From: an uncultured Verrucomicrobiota bacterium
GTDB taxonomy: Bacteria > Verrucomicrobiota > Verrucomicrobiia > Opitutales > Opitutaceae
Assembly (NCBI GenBank): GCA_903876795.1
Contig: CAIRBK010000016.1
Coordinates: 1 to 35,257 of the forward strand
Length of the DNA stretch: 35,257 bases
Direction: 5' to 3'
Both the position numbers and the translations under genes were made by a program. Within the stretch, counting starts at the first letter, position 1; every line of letters starts with the position of its first letter. Below are positions 15,046 to 22,376 of this stretch, in pieces. The notes beneath the pieces are model-generated. The model worked only from the letters and a program-made list of their open reading frames with translations. It did no database searches and was not told where the DNA came from.

Positions 15046-15468
15046 ATGAATCCAACCGTCCCGAATATGTCCTCCGTGTCCACGCCCAATCGGCTGCATC
15101 GAATCGCCATCGGGCTACTCAGCCTGGTCTTCATTGTTTCGTTCCTGTTGTCCGTACTAGACGCCAAAGGCACTTATGAAGAATTCGCCCGGCTGGGTTT
15201 TCCCCTCTGGGTCGTGTGGCCGCTGACTGCGGCCAAGGCCTTGGGGGTTCTCGCCATCATCTTCAGCCGTTCGCGGTCTCTCCGGGATTTCGCCTATGCG
15301 GGATTCTTGTATGATCTGCTCCTCGCGATCGGAGCTCATGTGGTGCACGGCGATACGTGGATCGTGGTCGCACTGATCAGCCTGGCCATCTGGGTCTTCG
15401 CCTACGTCACGGAACTCGGATACCGCCGACGCGTCGACGCTGTTCGCGACAGAACCCGGACCACGTGA
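15046..15468 (+). CDS. DoxX-like family membrane protein
   Basis: A 140-residue protein with four helices: around residues 20-40 (IAIGLLSLVFIVSFLLSVLD), 56-75 (GFPLWVVWPLTAAKALGVLAI), 85-102 (DFAYAGFLYDLLLAIGAHVV) and 108-126. The GYF...RLGFPLWVVWPL-type spacing and AGFLYDLLLAIGAH fit the DoxX-like (DoxX_2) family, relatives of the DoxX gene at 3789. The ATG at 15046 is used; a second in-frame ATG lies at 15067 and gives the same core. Function unknown; many members sit near redox or stress genes. It ends before the convergent minus-strand group. Confidence 0.78.
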   Translation: MNPTVPNMSSVSTPNRLHRIAIGLLSLVFIVSFLLSVLDAKGTYEEFARLGFPLWVVWPLTAAKALGVLAIIFSRSRSLRDFAYAGFLYDLLLAIGAHVVHGDTWIVVALISLAIWVFAYVTELGYRRRVDAVRDRTRTT

Positions 15469-15489
15469 CCCTCCACCACCGTCATTGGT

Positions 15490-15890
15490 TTATTTGGCCG
15501 ATTGCATTTCTTTCGCCAAAAAAGCACAGGCAGCCGTCCAAGATTCGCGCACTTCGTCGGTGAAATCGCCGCCCAGCCCCTTTTGGAGAGTCCATAGCAA
15601 CGCCTCGGCCACGGTGGCGTAATGCTCGTCCTTCACCCCATAATCGACATGGCGTTTGCCGGGACCGCGTGCCACGCCGATCAGCTCCTCGGGACGGTCG
15701 AGCCCCTTCACAACCATTCCGAGCATGGTTATAGCTTTTTGCCCTGTTCGCGAATGTCCGAGGTGAAGAGCGGGCGCAGCGAGGGATCGAGCTCGAAGAG
15801 CCGTCCGTAAAAAAGCGTCGCGGCGGTATCGGCGATGGGGGCGACTTTGGACCAGGATTTTTGAACCAGTTGAATTTGGAGCGGTGTGAT
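15490..15890 (-). pseudogene. Bacterial globin with frameshift and lost start codon
   Basis: The minus strand encodes a single-domain globin in two frames. The first part reads ITPLQIQLVQKSWSKVAP, IADTAATLFYGRLFELDPSLRPLF, and REQGKKL. The second, in another frame, reads MLGMVVKGLDRPEELIGVARGPGKRHVDYGVKDEHY and then ALLWTLQKGLG. The proximal-His site is in KRHVDYG. One base is missing at 15731-15736 (codons ...AAG CTA TAA CC ATG CTC where KKLITMLGM is expected), creating a stop. The first codon is ATC where globins begin MTP, and no other start lies in frame. Two independent lesions argue for real gene decay. Confidence 0.8.
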
Positions 15891-15933
15891 TGGTGAAGAC
15901 GTTGAACGTAAACTGAAAGTAAGGCTAAAGTGA

Positions 15934-16434
15934 TTACTCGCCGAGGAGTCGCCCGAGAGTCGCGCCGACTTGCAGGTCGGAGACCTGACCGAAATGGTGG
16001 GCGCGGATACGTCCTTCCTTGTCGATGATCACCAAGCTGGGCGTGCCTTGCAGCCCGTAGGCGCGCATCGTGCGCGGCAGGGGCCATTCGTCGCCTATGC
16101 CGGGGCGATCCACCGCGATGGGAAAGGTCAGCCGGTTTTCGTGGACGAAGACCCGCAAGGCGGCGGGCGTCATGACCTCGTGGTGTTCGAAGACCGAGTG
16201 CAGGCCGATGACCGCAACCTCGCGCGGGTCGAACTGCCGCTGGATCTCACGGGTCTGCGGGATGCCGTGGGCGACGCAGCCGGGGCAGAGCATCTGGAAA
16301 GCGTGGAGCACCACGACGCGGCCGCGCAATGCCTCCAGCGTCAGCGCTTGCTTGGTGTTGAGCCAGAGTTCCGCATCGATGGCGGGGGCGATGGGCCAGT
16401 CGGTGGCGGTGGAAGGAGCGAGTAGAGCGGGCAT
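15934..16434 (-). CDS. Redoxin/TlpA-like thiol-disulfide protein
   Basis: A 166-residue thioredoxin-fold protein of the peroxiredoxin/TlpA group. The active-site is HAFQMLCPGCVAHGIPQ, a CPGC pair at Cys50 and Cys53. The fold follows with a strand at VAVIGLHSVFE, the insertion expected of redoxins and cis-Pro in QGTPSLVIID. No signal peptide is seen, so it may be cytosolic, although some family members are anchored. It is one of four minus-strand genes here (globin, redoxin, exported protein, 78-aa thioredoxin), probably one transcript. The ATG at 16434 is used; the frame upstream is open but unlike the family. Partner and substrate unknown. Confidence 0.82.
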   Translation of the reverse strand: MPALLAPSTATDWPIAPAIDAELWLNTKQALTLEALRGRVVVLHAFQMLCPGCVAHGIPQTREIQRQFDPREVAVIGLHSVFEHHEVMTPAALRVFVHENRLTFPIAVDRPGIGDEWPLPRTMRAYGLQGTPSLVIIDKEGRIRAHHFGQVSDLQVGATLGRLLGE

Positions 16435-16530
16435 GGTGGGAGGGGAAATCAAATGGGCGGCGGTGCCGGCGCGGAGGCCAGAGGTGTTCCGCAGTCGGCC
16501 GCCGCCGCCCAAGTTGCTGGAATTTCGATT

Positions 16531-17271
16531 TTATTGCTTGAGCGCGTAGGGCAGCGACAGATCGCCCGAGGCGACGCTGTAAACCCGCATGACGCCGAGC
16601 ATGGGCATCATCATATCGGTGGTGTTGACCTGCATGTAGCAGGCGACGGCATCGAATTTGAAATCCGTGCGGTTGTTGACGCGGCTGGCCGGCAGCACGA
16701 CGCGGATCACTTTGTCGCGGGTCAGCACGGGGAAGCCGGGCGAATCCATAAACATCGGCATGCCGGGGGCGGTGGGCGGCAGCTTTACGGAGGCGTCGCC
16801 TTTTTTGAACTCCTTCACGGCGAGGCCGCCGGGCACGCGGTCATCCTTGGTGAGGACGACCCAGTGGGGGTGCCAGACGAGACCGTCGTTGTCGTAGATA
16901 CCGTCGCCATTTTCGTCCCAGATGGGCGAGTCGTCGAAGTCGGGATGCGAAGTGAGGGCGAGTGCCACGATGCCCTCGGTCGCGCTGAAACCGATGTCGG
17001 TCGATTTCAACGTGGTGGGGAAAACGTATCCGAGCACGGGTGCGCCATCGAGTTTGCCCGCGGGCTTGGGCTGGGTGTGGCCAGCCTTACCGCCTACAGT
17101 GATTTCGAGTACGATGCTATCAAGGGTGGCGTCGTAACGACCGGTCGTTTCCTTGATCTGGAAATCGTTATCCTTGTTATAGGCGGCGCACGATTCGCAG
17201 GCGAGCGCGAGCGGAGTGGTCGCCAACGCGGCGACGGCGGCGAGGAGCGAAAAGAAGCGGGAACGATTCAT
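16531..17271 (-). CDS. Exported protein with acidic calcium-like loop, unknown function
   Basis: A 246-residue protein I do not recognise. It has a Sec-type signal peptide (residues 1-24), and the mature protein would start at or near a Cys-Glu-Ser-Cys pair (Cys25, Cys28). A loop at residues 119-130 reads DENGDGIYDNDG, an EF-hand-like calcium-binding pattern, next to WHPHWVV (His134, His136), which could bind metal. The rest looks like all-beta secreted-protein sequence. It sits between the redoxin and 78-aa thioredoxin genes, so the CxxC may be kept reduced or oxidised by these. Candidate metal or heme partner, unproven. Confidence 0.6.
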   Translation of the reverse strand: MNRSRFFSLLAAVAALATTPLALACESCAAYNKDNDFQIKETTGRYDATLDSIVLEITVGGKAGHTQPKPAGKLDGAPVLGYVFPTTLKSTDIGFSATEGIVALALTSHPDFDDSPIWDENGDGIYDNDGLVWHPHWVVLTKDDRVPGGLAVKEFKKGDASVKLPPTAPGMPMFMDSPGFPVLTRDKVIRVVLPASRVNNRTDFKFDAVACYMQVNTTDMMMPMLGVMRVYSVASGDLSLPYALKQ

Positions 17272-17341
17272 GGAGGGAGGCAGGAGAATTAAGCGCTGCG
17301 GCGGACAGGTTCCGCAGCGCGTGAGTGCTCTTAGGTGACGA

Positions 17342-17578
17342 TTAGCGAAGGACGGCGATGTCGGCGCCGAAGTTCAGGTGGAGGGCCTGGCCGTCGATCA
17401 CGAGGGCGGGCACGGATTTGACGCCGGCCTTTTCGGCTTCGGCCACGCGGCCCTTGGCGTCGCCGAGGTGGACGATTTCGAGATCGACCTTGGAACGGTC
17501 GAGGTAGTTTACGACGGCGGATTCAGCTGCGAGACAGACCGGGCAGCCGGCGTGATAGAACTTGGCGGAGGTTTTCAT
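17342..17578 (-). CDS. Small thioredoxin/glutaredoxin-like protein
   Basis: A 78-residue thioredoxin-fold protein with KFYHAGCPVCLAAESAV, a CPVC pair at Cys12 and Cys15, and VKSVPALVIDG carrying cis-Pro57 followed by a C-terminal strand and helix. It is the short glutaredoxin/thioredoxin type, which often serves one dedicated partner, such as a redoxin or a DsbD-like protein. It is the first gene of the minus-strand group and starts 170 bases from the divergent HxlR gene at 17748. An operator-like repeat (17673-17709) lies in that gap, so HxlR control of both directions is possible. Confidence 0.82.
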   Translation of the reverse strand: MKTSAKFYHAGCPVCLAAESAVVNYLDRSKVDLEIVHLGDAKGRVAEAEKAGVKSVPALVIDGQALHLNFGADIAVLR

Positions 17579-17672
17579 AGGATGTGTTTTTAAGGTTGGG
17601 TTTTGTTCGTTTCGTCGGCGGCAGAAGCAACCGGCGCCATCACCCTAACGCAGATCGCCGCAGGCTTACAGA

Positions 17673-17709
17673 GGGCACCATTTGGGTAGCTGGGCACCGT
17701 TTAGTGCCC
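17673..17709. promoter_or_regulatory. HxlR-type operator: GGGCAC direct and inverted repeats
   Basis: GGGCACCATTT (17673-17683) recurs as GGGCACCGTTT (17692-17702), 19 bases apart. The second copy also forms a perfect inverted repeat, GGGCAC (17692-17697), six bases, GTGCCC (17704-17709). The array lies between the thioredoxin gene (starts 17578) and HxlR (starts 17748), in a position suited to an autoregulatory or dual operator. Symmetry and placement are seen; binding is inferred. Confidence 0.65.
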
Positions 17710-17747
17710 CCTAGACGGGACGGTTTTGGCGGGGTAGCCTATTGCCG

Positions 17748-18128
17748 ATGAAAGCAAAACATCTCACCCTGCCGGAGCGCTCCGCCTACCGTCGTCTCGA
17801 GGATGTCGTGGGCTGCAAATGGTCGGCCGCCGTGGTGTGCGCGATCCGGCGCGGCGTCACCCGTCCGGGAAAACTGGAGCGCTACATCCCGGGCATTTCG
17901 ACCAAGGTCCTGAACGAACGCCTGCGCAAACTGCGCGAGTATGAGTTGATCGCGCGGGAAGACCAAAGCGACGAAGCCGGGCTGCACGTCGAGTATCGCC
18001 TCACCGACTCGGGGCTGCGCCTGGCGGGAGTCCTTGACCAAATCACCCGTCTCCAAGCGGAACACGATGCGGCGCTCACCACCAAGGTCACCCAACCGGA
18101 GCGCCGCACGAGAAAAAACATGCCATGA
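17748..18128 (+). CDS. HxlR-like transcriptional regulator (second of three)
   Basis: A 126-residue winged helix regulator of the HxlR type: LEDVVGCKWSAAVVCAIRRGVTRPGKLERYIPGISTKVLNERLRKLREYELIAR (split across the helix-turn-helix) and a wing with VEYRLTDSGLRL. Cys24 follows VG where HxlR proteins usually keep a redox cysteine nearer the N-terminus, so the sensing mode may differ. The ATG at 17748 is chosen; a TTG at 17742 adds two residues. The stop overlaps the MOSC start (ATGA), so both are translated together, and the regulator probably controls the MOSC gene through the GGGCAC site upstream. Confidence 0.85.
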   Translation: MKAKHLTLPERSAYRRLEDVVGCKWSAAVVCAIRRGVTRPGKLERYIPGISTKVLNERLRKLREYELIAREDQSDEAGLHVEYRLTDSGLRLAGVLDQITRLQAEHDAALTTKVTQPERRTRKNMP

Positions 18129-18823
18129 AACTCCTCAGCATACAAGTCGGCCTGCCCCGCACGCAGGGCCAAGACGAAGCACCCGATCCGATGGATCGCA
18201 CCTGGACCTCCGGCATCCACAAGGAAACCATCGCCGGCCCTGTGGCCGTTTCCCTGACCGGCCTCGCAGGCGACGGCCAGGCCGATCTCAAAAACCACGG
18301 TGGTCCCGACAAGGCGATCAACGCCTACCCCGCCGACCATTTCGCAGTCTGGAAAACCGAGCTCGGCCTGAGTTTTTCCGCCGGGGCATTTGGCGAGAAC
18401 TTCACCACTTGCGACCTCGTGGAAACAGAGGTGTGCGTCGGCGATACCTTTCGAATCGGCGGGCTCGTGGTGCAAATCACTCAACCCCGCCAGCCCTGCT
18501 GGAAACTCGCGCGCAAGTGGCGCCTCAAAGATTTCGCCGCCCGGGTCGAACAGACCGGGCGCACCGGCTGGTATTTCCGGGTGCTCGAGACCGGATCGGT
18601 CGGCGCGCCGGCGGATTTCATCCTCCTGGACCGTCAGCACCCCGAGTGGACCGTCGCCGCCGCCAACGAAGTCATGTTTCGGCGCAAGACCGACTGGGAA
18701 GCCGCGCTGGCGCTCGCCGCCTGCCCGGCGCTCTCCGCGAGCTGGCAAGCGAGCCTCACCCTCCGCGCCCAAACCCGCACCCTCGCCTCCGATGAAAAGC
18801 GCCTGGGCGGCAACCATCCCTGA
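18125..18823 (+). CDS. MOSC domain protein (YiiM-like)
   Basis: A 232-residue MOSC-domain protein. The core reads LAGDGQADLKNHGGPDKAINAYPADHF (residues 47-73, with the GDxQAD and HGGxDKA signatures), GAFGENFTT, and the conserved cysteine Cys125 in QPRQPCWKLARKW, which in MOSC proteins is a molybdenum-cofactor or thiol ligand. YiiM, the closest pattern, reduces N-hydroxylated compounds with the molybdenum cofactor. The C-terminal extension matches the YiiM group. It is translationally coupled to HxlR, which suggests it is made in response to an electrophile. No molybdenum-cofactor biosynthesis genes are in the window. Confidence 0.85.
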   Translation: MKLLSIQVGLPRTQGQDEAPDPMDRTWTSGIHKETIAGPVAVSLTGLAGDGQADLKNHGGPDKAINAYPADHFAVWKTELGLSFSAGAFGENFTTCDLVETEVCVGDTFRIGGLVVQITQPRQPCWKLARKWRLKDFAARVEQTGRTGWYFRVLETGSVGAPADFILLDRQHPEWTVAAANEVMFRRKTDWEAALALAACPALSASWQASLTLRAQTRTLASDEKRLGGNHP

Positions 18824-19044
18824 TAGCGTTGGAGTTCACCTTACTGCTTCCCCCATCCGGCAGAACTGCACCTCGTCTATTCGGCATCGATGTTTCGATT
18901 CCGCGAATTTGCGATTGTAGCGCGCTCGGCCATTCGTCGTTGCGTTCAAGGCTGCGTTGTTCCCGTCGTGGTGATGATCCCAGCGACCTGCCGCCGCCGC
19001 CGCCGGATAAACCAAATCGGCGCGCCCGCGCCCTCGCGCCCACC
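18824..19044. other. Intergenic region between MOSC and HxlR genes
   Basis: About 220 bases without a gene I can support. Short open frames on both strands give Arg/Ser-rich or low-complexity translations. No hairpin with a T tract was seen and there is no obvious relic. Both flanking genes end here, as MOSC runs rightward and HxlR leftward. Confidence 0.5.
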
Positions 19045-19401
19045 CTACTCCAACGCGCGCGCCGGCTTCGCCAAGCGCCGTTTTTGATGCGCACCACCCC
19101 ACGACGCCATCGCGTCGAGCAGCGGCTGCAAGGTGCGTCCATACGGCGTGAGCGTGTATTCGACCTGCGGCGGCACCTCGGCGAAAACTTCGCGCCGCAA
19201 AATGCTGTCAGCCTCTAGTTCGCGCAGTTGCTGCGTCAGCATTTTCTGCGTGATCCCGCCCACCGCCCGTTGCAGCGCTCCGAAGCGGTGCACGCCCTGG
19301 CGCACCTGCCAGAGGATCGCGGGTTTCCATTTCCCGCCGACCACGTCCAGCGTGGAAATGACAGGACATACTTGGGGATCGAGGCACTCGGATTTTTTCA
19401 T
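19045..19401 (-). CDS. HxlR family transcriptional regulator (third of three)
   Basis: A 118-residue HxlR regulator beginning MKKSECLDPQVCPVISTLDVVGGKWKPAILWQVRQG, with the classical redox cysteine Cys12 in QVCPV and the GGKWKPAILW signature. The rest, GALQRAVGGITQKMLTQQLRELEADSILRREV and a VEYTLTPYGRTLQPLL wing, completes the fold. HxlR proteins of this form are typically electrophile or diamide sensors that repress a neighbouring reductase. It is divergent from the NmrA-like gene, whose start lies 98 bases beyond; that gap is AT-richer than the surroundings and likely carries both promoters and the operator, although I find no clean palindrome. Confidence 0.93.
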   Translation of the reverse strand: MKKSECLDPQVCPVISTLDVVGGKWKPAILWQVRQGVHRFGALQRAVGGITQKMLTQQLRELEADSILRREVFAEVPPQVEYTLTPYGRTLQPLLDAMASWGGAHQKRRLAKPARALE

Positions 19402-19498
19402 AACCAGTTATTTAGCAACATTAGTATCGTTCGCATCGGTATAGTTTAAAAAAGGTGCCTACTAGTCAAAAAATCTGTGATCCGGTAAATTGCCGCCG

Positions 19499-20368
19499 AT
19501 GAAAACTTCCACCGTCCTCGTAACCGGTGCCACCGGCACCGTTGGACGCGCTGTCCTAAGTGCGCTTCACGCTCGCGGCCACGCCGCCACCGCCGCTGTC
19601 CGCTCCCTCGATCGCGTCCCGCCCGAAGCCGCCGGCGGCGTCGTCTTCGACTTCGCCAAGCCCGAGACCTTCGCGCCCGCGCTCGCCGGACATGACCGCC
19701 TCTTCCTCATCGGCCCTCCGCTCGTGCCCGACCTCGACACGTTGATGCGACCGTTCATCGACTTCCTCATCGCTGCCGGCCCGCTCCGCGTCGTCTACCT
19801 CTCCGCCGACGGCATGGATGCACTCCCCGAGCTTCCTTTCCACGCGAACAACGAAAAACTCCTCCGCGCCGCCCCGCACCTCTCGCTCACCGTGCTGCGC
19901 CCCGGGTTCTTCGCTCAAAACTTCGCCAACTACAGCCGGCCCGACATCGAGGAGCGCGGCGTTCTCTTTTTGCCCGCCGGCTCCGGTAAAGCCGCGTTCA
20001 TCGATGTCGCCGACATCGGTCGGAGCGCCGCCGTCGTGCTGAGCGAAGACGGCCACGCCGGGAAAACCTACACCCTCACCGGCCCCGAAGCCTGGTCCAT
20101 GGCCGACGTCGCCGCCACGCTCACTCGACTCCTCGGCCGTCCCGTCCACGATGTCGCGCCCAACCCGGATGTCTTCCGCTCCACGCTCGCGCAAGCCGGC
20201 GTCCCGCCCTTCATCACCGAGTATCTAATCCCGGTTTACGGCCTGATCGCTCGCGGCGCCGCCGCCAATGTGACCGACGATGTCCGCCGCCTCACCGGCC
20301 GGGCCCCCCGCGCGCTCGCCGACGTACTGGCAGAGCAGTTCTCCCCAAAAACAAAACCCACACCCTGA
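19499..20368 (+). CDS. NmrA-like NAD(P)-dependent oxidoreductase
   Basis: A 289-residue atypical short-chain dehydrogenase of the NmrA/NAD(P)-binding group. The cofactor site TGATGTVGRAVLSALHARGH (residues 9-28) has the GxxGxxG pattern and an Arg in AVRSLDR that suggests NADPH. Features of the group follow: FDFAKPETFAPALAGHDRLFLIGPP, VVYLSADGMD, and LRPGFFAQNF, with IDVADIG near the middle. Such proteins include quinone reductase-like and redox-sensing members. The ATG at 19499 is chosen over the TTG at 19490. It is divergent from HxlR, the usual arrangement for HxlR-controlled azo- or quinone-reductases. It lacks a classic YxxxK. Confidence 0.9.
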   Translation: MKTSTVLVTGATGTVGRAVLSALHARGHAATAAVRSLDRVPPEAAGGVVFDFAKPETFAPALAGHDRLFLIGPPLVPDLDTLMRPFIDFLIAAGPLRVVYLSADGMDALPELPFHANNEKLLRAAPHLSLTVLRPGFFAQNFANYSRPDIEERGVLFLPAGSGKAAFIDVADIGRSAAVVLSEDGHAGKTYTLTGPEAWSMADVAATLTRLLGRPVHDVAPNPDVFRSTLAQAGVPPFITEYLIPVYGLIARGAAANVTDDVRRLTGRAPRALADVLAEQFSPKTKPTP

Positions 20369-20561
20369 TCGCCATCCCGCACCGATAGCTCTCGATTGTC
20401 CGGTCGGAAATACGCGTTAACACTCGGGGCCTTTTGTTGATCTCCGGCGCGAGCGGCTTCTCCGTAGCGATGATTGCGGCACGTTCGCCGGCCGCATGAA
20501 ACACGGCTACCTGTCGCCCTCGCGCGCCACAGGTCTCGCGGATTTCAAAAAACACCACCCA

Positions 20562-21020
20562 TCACGGCTTCAACACGTCGCCCAGGCCGCCCAAGAAGCT
20601 CTCGTAGATGGGATGGTTGCGCAGGGACGTTTCGGTGCCCAGGCCGGCACCCTTTTCGAAGTCGTCCTCGACGATCTCGGTGAAGAGCACGGAAACCTCG
20701 GTTCCGCCGTCCAGCGTGGCGGCCAGCCGCACCTTGACGGTCTGCTGGCGGGTCGCCTTCAGTCGGGAGTCGACGTCGAGTGCGGTCACACCCTCGATCA
20801 CGCCTTGGGCGAAACCCGAGCGGGTGATGCGGAAACCCAGACGCTCGGCGGTGGCGCGTGCGGCGTCGAACACCGCGCGGGTGTCGGCCGCATAGACCCG
20901 CTGCCGGTAGGTCGGGCCCGAAAACTTTTCGCGCACGCCGGTGGTAAAATCCTGACGGGCGGTTTCGCACCCGGTAAGGGTCAGCGCGATCAAGAGGACA
21001 AAAAGCAGGCGGGTGTTCAT
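20562..21020 (-). CDS. Small lipoprotein, DUF3568-like possibility
   Basis: A 152-residue lipoprotein: MNTRLLFVLLIALTLTGCETA has a lipobox with Cys18, so the mature protein is acylated and membrane-anchored. The rest reads YRQRVYAADTRAVFDAARATAERLGFRITRSG, a mixed alpha/beta domain found in small lipoproteins with a PbH1-like or TonB-like fold, then LAATLDGGTEVSVLFTEIVE, a strand pair. I do not recognise the family with certainty. The ATG at 21020 begins the signal peptide. It is 13 bases after the PurM stop, so it is probably co-transcribed with purM, but no functional link is known. Confidence 0.78.
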   Translation of the reverse strand: MNTRLLFVLLIALTLTGCETARQDFTTGVREKFSGPTYRQRVYAADTRAVFDAARATAERLGFRITRSGFAQGVIEGVTALDVDSRLKATRQQTVKVRLAATLDGGTEVSVLFTEIVEDDFEKGAGLGTETSLRNHPIYESFLGGLGDVLKP

Positions 21021-21033
21021 GAGTTTGGGAAGA

Positions 21034-22140
21034 TCAACGCACTTGCAGGGTGCTGCCGTCGTAGTCGAGTCCCAGAGAGGGAATGACCACGGCCTTGCGG
21101 TCGCCCTGCTTCCTGACCGTGCCGGCGTGCCAGGCCTTGTAGCCGGAGGCCTTGGCGGCGGCGAGCGTCGCGTCGAGGGCGTCGGGCGATACATAGGCGG
21201 CGAAACCCACTCCCTGATTGTAGGTCGCGTAGGCCTCGCGCAGAGAGATCGGCCCCGCCTCGCGGAGGAATTGGAAGAGCGCCGGTTCGTCGCCGGGATT
21301 CGTGATCTCGTAAACGAAGGGTTCATCGAGGCGCATGAGTTTGCGCCAGCCGTGGCCGGTCACATGGGAAACGTAGTTGAGCTTGATGCCGGACTGCTGG
21401 CACTCGGCCACGAACTTTACATAGATGACCGACGGTGCGAGCAATGCCTCGCCGAAACTGCGCGGATCGCCATGATCTATGGGCGTCTGGTAGCCCTGCG
21501 GGAGCTTCGAGGCGATCAGGCGGCAGAGCGAAAGACCGTTGGTCTGCACGCCGGAGGAGGCGAGGAACACGATGGCGTCACCGTCCCGCACGTCGCCGGT
21601 GATGCGCTGGGACTTGGGCGACACCTTGCCGATGGCGGAGCCGGCGAGCACGATGGCGTCGGCGTTGACGATGCCGCGGAGCGTGGGCGTCTCGCCGCCA
21701 CCCCAGACGGCGCCGGCCTGGCGGCAGCCCTCGGCCCAGCCCTCGACGAGGGCCTCCATGCGCTTGGTGTCGGTGAACCAGGCGGACTCACCCACGGCCG
21801 CGTGCATGGCGACGGAGATGGGCAGGGCGCCGCAGGTCACGAGGTCGTTGACGATGGTGGCGACGGTATCGATGGATATCTCGCGGTAGAAGTTGTTGCC
21901 GGTCTGCGCATAGACGGCGTCGGCCACGAGATTTTTGGTGCCGAGGCCCTCCTCGACGTGGGCCAGGAAGTGGTCGTCGGCCTCCATCAGGTAGCAACTC
22001 TCGCCGCGCGTGTTGGCGGGCTCGGCGTAGCCGTGGAGCTCGAGCAACGGCGCGGTGGTCTTCGCGGCCTTCTGGCAGGCGCGCTTGAAGGCGTCGAGTT
22101 GGTCGTAATTAACGCCAGAGGATTCGTAGGAGAGAGACAT
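21034..22140 (-). CDS. purM: Phosphoribosylformylglycinamidine cyclo-ligase (PurM-type)
   Basis: A 368-residue AIR-synthase family enzyme of the fifth step of purine synthesis (FGAM to AIR with ATP). The N-terminal MSLSYESSGVNYDQLDAFKR matches PurM's opening SYxxAGVDxxxxxxxK. The ATPase domain has a version of DxVxxxVNDLVxxGAxP (IDTVATIVNDLVTCGALP), and WGGGETPTLRGIV is the conserved glycine loop (GGETAE in typical PurM). A C-terminal AIRS_C domain follows from about residue 190. It is divergent from E. coli-type PurM but consistent in length and motifs; a related cyclo-ligase remains possible. It lies in the same direction as purF 236 bases upstream and the lipoprotein gene downstream. Confidence 0.82.
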   Translation of the reverse strand: MSLSYESSGVNYDQLDAFKRACQKAAKTTAPLLELHGYAEPANTRGESCYLMEADDHFLAHVEEGLGTKNLVADAVYAQTGNNFYREISIDTVATIVNDLVTCGALPISVAMHAAVGESAWFTDTKRMEALVEGWAEGCRQAGAVWGGGETPTLRGIVNADAIVLAGSAIGKVSPKSQRITGDVRDGDAIVFLASSGVQTNGLSLCRLIASKLPQGYQTPIDHGDPRSFGEALLAPSVIYVKFVAECQQSGIKLNYVSHVTGHGWRKLMRLDEPFVYEITNPGDEPALFQFLREAGPISLREAYATYNQGVGFAAYVSPDALDATLAAAKASGYKAWHAGTVRKQGDRKAVVIPSLGLDYDGSTLQVR

Positions 22141-22376
22141 GCGTGAAAAGTGATAATGAAACCGGCAATGGGCGCTGATTTCAAGGGGTGCTCAGCGGTT
22201 CCCGCGATGACGAAGCGGGGCGGTGCGCGAACGTCAGCGACTTCAGCCCAGGTCCCGGAGAAAAGCGGGAGACTGGTGCTTCGTATTGTCGTGCCAAATC
22301 GGCATCAGGCACCAGGCGCTGATTGCGGAAAGTGCGGTTGCGCGGCGGCCCGGAGTTGCTCCACTTCGCCATGTGC

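Noticed and set aside
19402-19498. An HxlR operator with the same GGGCAC core between HxlR and the NmrA-like gene
   Set aside because: The gap is AT-rich and contains only loose repeats such as GTATCG and GGTATA; none is symmetric enough to claim.
20369-20561. A small RNA or tRNA gene in the gap after the NmrA-like gene
   Set aside because: No tRNA-like cloverleaf arms or TTC motif and no strong hairpin with T tract were found.
22141-22376. A purine riboswitch or PurR-type site between purM and purF
   Set aside because: No conserved xpt-type stem pairs or recognisable PurR box could be made out by eye; the gap reads as ordinary GC-rich sequence.
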